A stretch of 7,531 bases of DNA. It comes from Planctomycetes bacterium RIFOXYC2_FULL_41_27. GTDB lineage: Bacteria; Planctomycetota; Brocadiia; Brocadiales; Brocadiaceae. The position numbers and the translations under genes were made by a program. The notes beneath the pieces were generated by a model. It saw only the letters and a list, made by a program, of their open reading frames with translations. It searched no databases and was not told the origin of the DNA. The DNA lies in the NCBI GenBank assembly GCA_001828645.1, contig MHZD01000103.1, positions 1 to 7,531 on the forward strand, in the 5' to 3' direction. Below, in pieces: positions 4,834 through 7,531 of this stretch. How positions within the stretch are numbered: position 1 is the stretch's first letter; each line of letters starts with the position of its first letter.

Positions 4834-6860
4834 ATATTATTTTCTTTACGAAGGGTTTTGACTATTCTAGGCAGACTTTCTTTATGCCGATCACCACGCT
4901 CATCTGTCCACTCATCTGTTCTGTCAAAACTAACCGTAGTCTGTCTATTGTCATTATTTATCTCCATTACTTCATTTTGAATAGAAACCTTTATATCATG
5001 AACGTACATATAATGATTGCGAAGCTTGTCTTCTTCTTTTTTTGAGGATATATGTCCAAGCTCCTTTAGTGTCTCAATATCTCCTTTCTCCCAGGCATTT
5101 TTATATTCCTGCAACCAGGTTTGTATCTCGCTTTTTAGTAATTCCCTTGGGTCTGGTTCTGGCCTGGAAACTTTTACGTTCTTACTAATGTCATGTTTTT
5201 GAGCATTGTCAACCACTTTATTTAGATATTTATTGTCTATGGTTGTTTTGTTTTCAGTATTATTATCCAAAGAATTCTTATAAGGTTCCTGTTTTATGGT
5301 TTGTGATTCCTGTTCTTGTTTATTTAATGTTCTATCAGAATCATTCATAATTTCTGTCGAACGGTTACTTTCTGACTTCACGGCAACCGCTGGCAGTTGA
5401 GGGATTGCACCCTTTGAAATGACATTTCCTGGTTCGTCTGTATTCCTTAGAGATGCTGGTATTTTTTTGTTTACATTAGGAAATAGAGCTACACCACTCT
5501 TAGCAGAAATGTTTTCTTCTTGTTTTTTTGATAGAAAGAAAGTGTATATTACTAACGGAATTACCAAGGTAGACAGGATTATTGCAAGAACACCGGCACT
5601 GGTATAAGTTGTATGTTTTTTGGTAGTAGAATAGTCTGCCCTTTGTAATAACAACCTGAATTCATCAATTGAATGGGGTCTTTTATTTTTATTTTTTTCT
5701 AAACATTTGAACACAATGTTTTCAATTTCTTTTGAAACTTTTGTATTTTTGTTTACCTTCCTGAAAGATTGGGGTCTTTCATTCATGTGTTTATTCATCA
5801 AGGTAATTTGGTCACCTTTAAATGGGGGATTCCCTGTTAACATCTCATACATAATTACACCCAAAGAATATATATCTGTCCTTTCGTCACACTCCCCTCG
5901 CCATTGTTCAGGCGCCATATATGGAGGTGTTCCCACGATACTTCCGGTCAGAGATACATTATCGTGTGTTCGTAATTTTACTATTCCAAAATCCAGGACT
6001 TTGACAAAATCGTCTTTATCTCCAACCTTAGTTAACATAATATTTTGTGGAGTAATGTCTCGATGTATGATCTTCTTTGGGTGTTTATGTGCCGTCGAAA
6101 TTACATCACAAATCTGAAAAATTATATTTAACATTCTTGTGACATCGAATGTCCCCGTATCTTTTATAATTTCTTTTAGGTTCTTACCTGAGATAAACTC
6201 CATTGCCATGTAAATCGTACCGTTTGTGTCGCGATCAAAATCGTATAAGTGAATTGCGTTTGGATGACGTAATTCCCGTATGGCAGATGCCTCATTATAA
6301 AATCTCTTAATGTCTTGAGGATTATCGCTTAAATTCAAATGCAATATCTTCACGGCAATAATATCATCACTATCAAGCAATGTTCTTTTCGCTTTGTATA
6401 TAGTACTCCAGCCGCCTGTAGCAATTTTTTCTATAATTTTGTATTTCCCACCCAATAATTTACCAATATAATGGTCGTATGATGGTTGTTGCAAAGGTGA
6501 CAGTGTATTGTCGCATATCGAGGATGTTTGATGAGTGTGTAGCTCTGATGACATCTTATACTCACACATTTTTCCACAGTGTTTGCAGGTAAGAACCTTC
6601 CCAATATCAACATGGGCTTCTTTAAACCTTTTATTGCAATGCGGACATAAAATAACAGTAATACCTAGGTTTTTTAACAGATAAATCCATTGTTCATGCG
6701 TAATATACCCGCGATCAAGCAAGATAACATCTAGGCTCTTTCTTGGGTCTTCTACCTCAAAGGCATCAACAATGCGTTGGCTGATATGAACTTGTTCTGG
6801 TGTGGTAAATCCTTCAGAAACGGCAAGATTCCCAAATTCCATATCTAATCTGTTTTTCAT
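4815..6860 (-). CDS. Transmembrane Hanks-type Ser/Thr protein kinase with zinc ribbon and periplasmic NTF2-like domain
   Basis: The frame opens at a TTG (6875); the first ATG (6860), residue 6 in the numbering used here, is taken as the start. Neither has a clear Shine-Dalgarno sequence, and ATG 6842 is also possible. Residues about 14-70 are helical (FGNLAVSEGFTTPEQ, LDRGYITHEQW). A zinc ribbon has C77xxC80 and C97xxC100. The kinase domain, about 145-412, has a relaxed glycine loop IATGGWSTIY, K176 (IAVKIL), E195, HRDITPQN (D273, N278, Thr275 where Lys is usual), D295-F-G and APE 321-323, so it should be active on Ser/Thr. One membrane span lies at about 425-447. A charged, Asn/Lys-rich linker leads to a C-terminal domain (about 577-686, LLKSEIQTWLQEYKNAWEKG ... 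NIWKIVK) resembling an NTF2/SnoaL-like fold outside the inner membrane. The orientation fits PrkC-type kinases: kinase inside, sensor outside. It is followed by an overlapping secreted-protein gene. Confidence 0.92.
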   Translation of the reverse strand: MKNRLDMEFGNLAVSEGFTTPEQVHISQRIVDAFEVEDPRKSLDVILLDRGYITHEQWIYLLKNLGITVILCPHCNKRFKEAHVDIGKVLTCKHCGKMCEYKMSSELHTHQTSSICDNTLSPLQQPSYDHYIGKLLGGKYKIIEKIATGGWSTIYKAKRTLLDSDDIIAVKILHLNLSDNPQDIKRFYNEASAIRELRHPNAIHLYDFDRDTNGTIYMAMEFISGKNLKEIIKDTGTFDVTRMLNIIFQICDVISTAHKHPKKIIHRDITPQNIMLTKVGDKDDFVKVLDFGIVKLRTHDNVSLTGSIVGTPPYMAPEQWRGECDERTDIYSLGVIMYEMLTGNPPFKGDQITLMNKHMNERPQSFRKVNKNTKVSKEIENIVFKCLEKNKNKRPHSIDEFRLLLQRADYSTTKKHTTYTSAGVLAIILSTLVIPLVIYTFFLSKKQEENISAKSGVALFPNVNKKIPASLRNTDEPGNVISKGAIPQLPAVAVKSESNRSTEIMNDSDRTLNKQEQESQTIKQEPYKNSLDNNTENKTTIDNKYLNKVVDNAQKHDISKNVKVSRPEPDPRELLKSEIQTWLQEYKNAWEKGDIETLKELGHISSKKEEDKLRNHYMYVHDIKVSIQNEVMEINNDNRQTTVSFDRTDEWTDERGDRHKESLPRIVKTLRKENNIWKIVK

Positions 6861-6931
6861 AAGGATTTTTGCCAAAAAACTTTAAATGAAGTGAAAGTAT
6901 GTAAAAAACTCTTTTACTAAGATATGTCAGC

Positions 6932-7399
6932 TTATCTTGTAATTAGATTATAGTTATTTAAAATGTCTATTGATATGATTTTTTGATGTGATCGTTTCTT
7001 ACTTCTTATTTTTTTGTCATAGATACTAATAGCAAAGATAGATAATGCAAAGAAAATAAAGCCGCAGAACAACATCCTAATATCTTGCGAGTTTGGGTAT
7101 ATAAAGTGAATCTTTTGCCCTATTAAACTGCCTATTAGCAAATTAATAACGGGTAAAATAAGGAGGAGTATTACGCTTTTATATGGGGATCTTTCAACTA
7201 TTTGTAATGTCACCTGCTGACCCACAACCAAGCCGGAAATTGCATTTACTTCTATAAAATTTGATTTGGTTTCTATTCCTGCACAAGTACCGCAACTTTT
7301 GCATTCCTTTGTATCTGGCTTTACTACTTCTACCGTTGCACGATTGCCTTGTATGGATTTTATAATTCCTTTTTCAATAATTTGTTTTTGATTGGACAT
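6932..7399 (-). CDS. RseC/MucC-family membrane protein
   Basis: A 155-residue inner-membrane protein of the RseC (PF04246) family, close to the roughly 155-160 residue length of E. coli RseC. The N-terminal cytoplasmic part has the family start IIEKGIIKSIQGNRATVEV and a cysteine cluster C33-x-x-C36-x-x-C39 (ECKSCGTC), which may bind a metal or iron-sulfur cluster. It continues with SGLVVGQQVTL. Two membrane spans follow, about residues 74-93 (VILLLILPVINLLIG) and 108-127 (MLFCGFIFFALSIFAI), and then a basic cytoplasmic tail. In proteobacteria RseC modulates sigma-E signalling or the SoxR-reducing (Rnf-type) electron-transfer system. Neither RseA/RseB nor Rnf genes are visible here, so the role cannot be transferred directly. 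It starts 16 bases after an HU-like gene and lies about 70 bases before the kinase gene, which suggests one transcript. Confidence 0.85.
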   Translation of the reverse strand: MSNQKQIIEKGIIKSIQGNRATVEVVKPDTKECKSCGTCAGIETKSNFIEVNAISGLVVGQQVTLQIVERSPYKSVILLLILPVINLLIGSLIGQKIHFIYPNSQDIRMLFCGFIFFALSIFAISIYDKKIRSKKRSHQKIISIDILNNYNLITR

Positions 7400-7415
7400 A
7401 CTGATTGGTCAACAA

Positions 7416-7531
7416 TTAGGTTCCCTGCGGGGGTTGTTGGGTTTGGGTTGGATTGCCAACCTTTTCTCTCATTAATTTACCAACTTTAAATACTACCACA
7501 TTCTTGGCAGGAACAAAAGCTACTTCACCGG
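7416..7531 (-). CDS. HU-family DNA-binding protein, C-terminal fragment (cut by the window edge)
   Basis: The minus strand from the right edge to TAA (7418-7416) encodes 38 residues. They begin GEVAFVPAKNVVVFKVGKLM and continue REKVG, followed by a short Gln/Pro-rich tail (NPTQTQQPPQGT). The pattern Gly-Glu-x-x-x-x-Pro-Ala-x-x-x-x-x-Phe-x-x-Gly-Lys-x-(Leu)-(Arg/Lys)-(Glu/Asp)-x-Val is the C-terminal end of HU/IHF-type nucleoid proteins. The tail after the helix is longer than in E. coli HU. The gene is only partial here, so its DNA-binding arm and start are not visible. It appears to be the upstream gene of the row that includes the RseC-family gene. Confidence 0.7.
   Translation of the reverse strand, partial: GEVAFVPAKNVVVFKVGKLMREKVGNPTQTQQPPQGT

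Noticed and set aside
5707..6117. A 136-codon plus-strand frame inside the kinase gene
   Set aside because: It is the antisense of the kinase catalytic domain, where constrained codons keep other frames open; it has no protein-like features of its own.
6901..6917. GTAAAA-AACTC-TTTTAC inverted repeat between the RseC-family and kinase genes as a terminator
   Set aside because: The stem is six A/T-rich pairs and too weak to be convincing, and the close spacing of the genes favours read-through.

Overview
The window is AT-rich DNA from a Gram-negative-type (diderm) bacterium. Three things point to this: a beta-barrel outer-membrane protein ending in phenylalanine, an RseC-family membrane protein, and several secreted proteins with cleavable-looking signal peptides. 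The Hanks-type kinase, with an N-terminal helical segment, a zinc ribbon, one membrane span and a periplasmic domain, together with the secreted F5/8C-type and carboxypeptidase-regulatory-like proteins, recalls Planctomycetes, perhaps the anammox order Brocadiales. That placement is an inference from family style, not a proven assignment.

Layout. (1) Bases 1-421 (+) hold the C-terminal three quarters of a THEP1-type NTPase. (2) Bases 422-825 hold no intact gene, but the minus strand (about 475-690) carries the decayed remains of a thioredoxin-fold gene. The segment ends in a long, nearly perfect hairpin in the leader of the next gene. (3) Bases 826-1635 (+) encode a full-length group-2-like sigma-70 factor whose -10 recognition residues differ from RpoD. 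(4) It converges, across 6 bases, with a 405-residue outer-membrane beta-barrel protein on the minus strand (1642-2859). (5) Bases 2860-3945 contain no intact gene. They hold an outer-membrane-protein promoter, an exact 11-bp tandem direct repeat, a broken winged-helix antitoxin-like gene (about 3151-3377) and a frameshifted small secreted protein (3473-3768, perhaps to 3817). (6) Bases 3946-7531 form a compact minus-strand gene row, transcribed in the order HU-like protein (partial), RseC-family protein, transmembrane Ser/Thr kinase, secreted Ig-like plus F5/8C protein. The gaps are 16 and about 70 bases, followed by a 19-base overlap.

How the parts may work together. The minus-strand row looks like one transcription unit in which a transmembrane kinase with a periplasmic NTF2-like domain is translationally coupled to a secreted putative ligand-binding protein. 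A signal-reception pair is a reasonable hypothesis. The sigma factor stands alone and has a structured leader, so it may be post-transcriptionally controlled. Three small genes in the two gene-poor stretches are broken while all the large genes are intact. This suggests a genuine decay zone, although single-base assembly errors could explain two of the three. I found no CRISPR array, tRNA, rRNA or complete mobile element.
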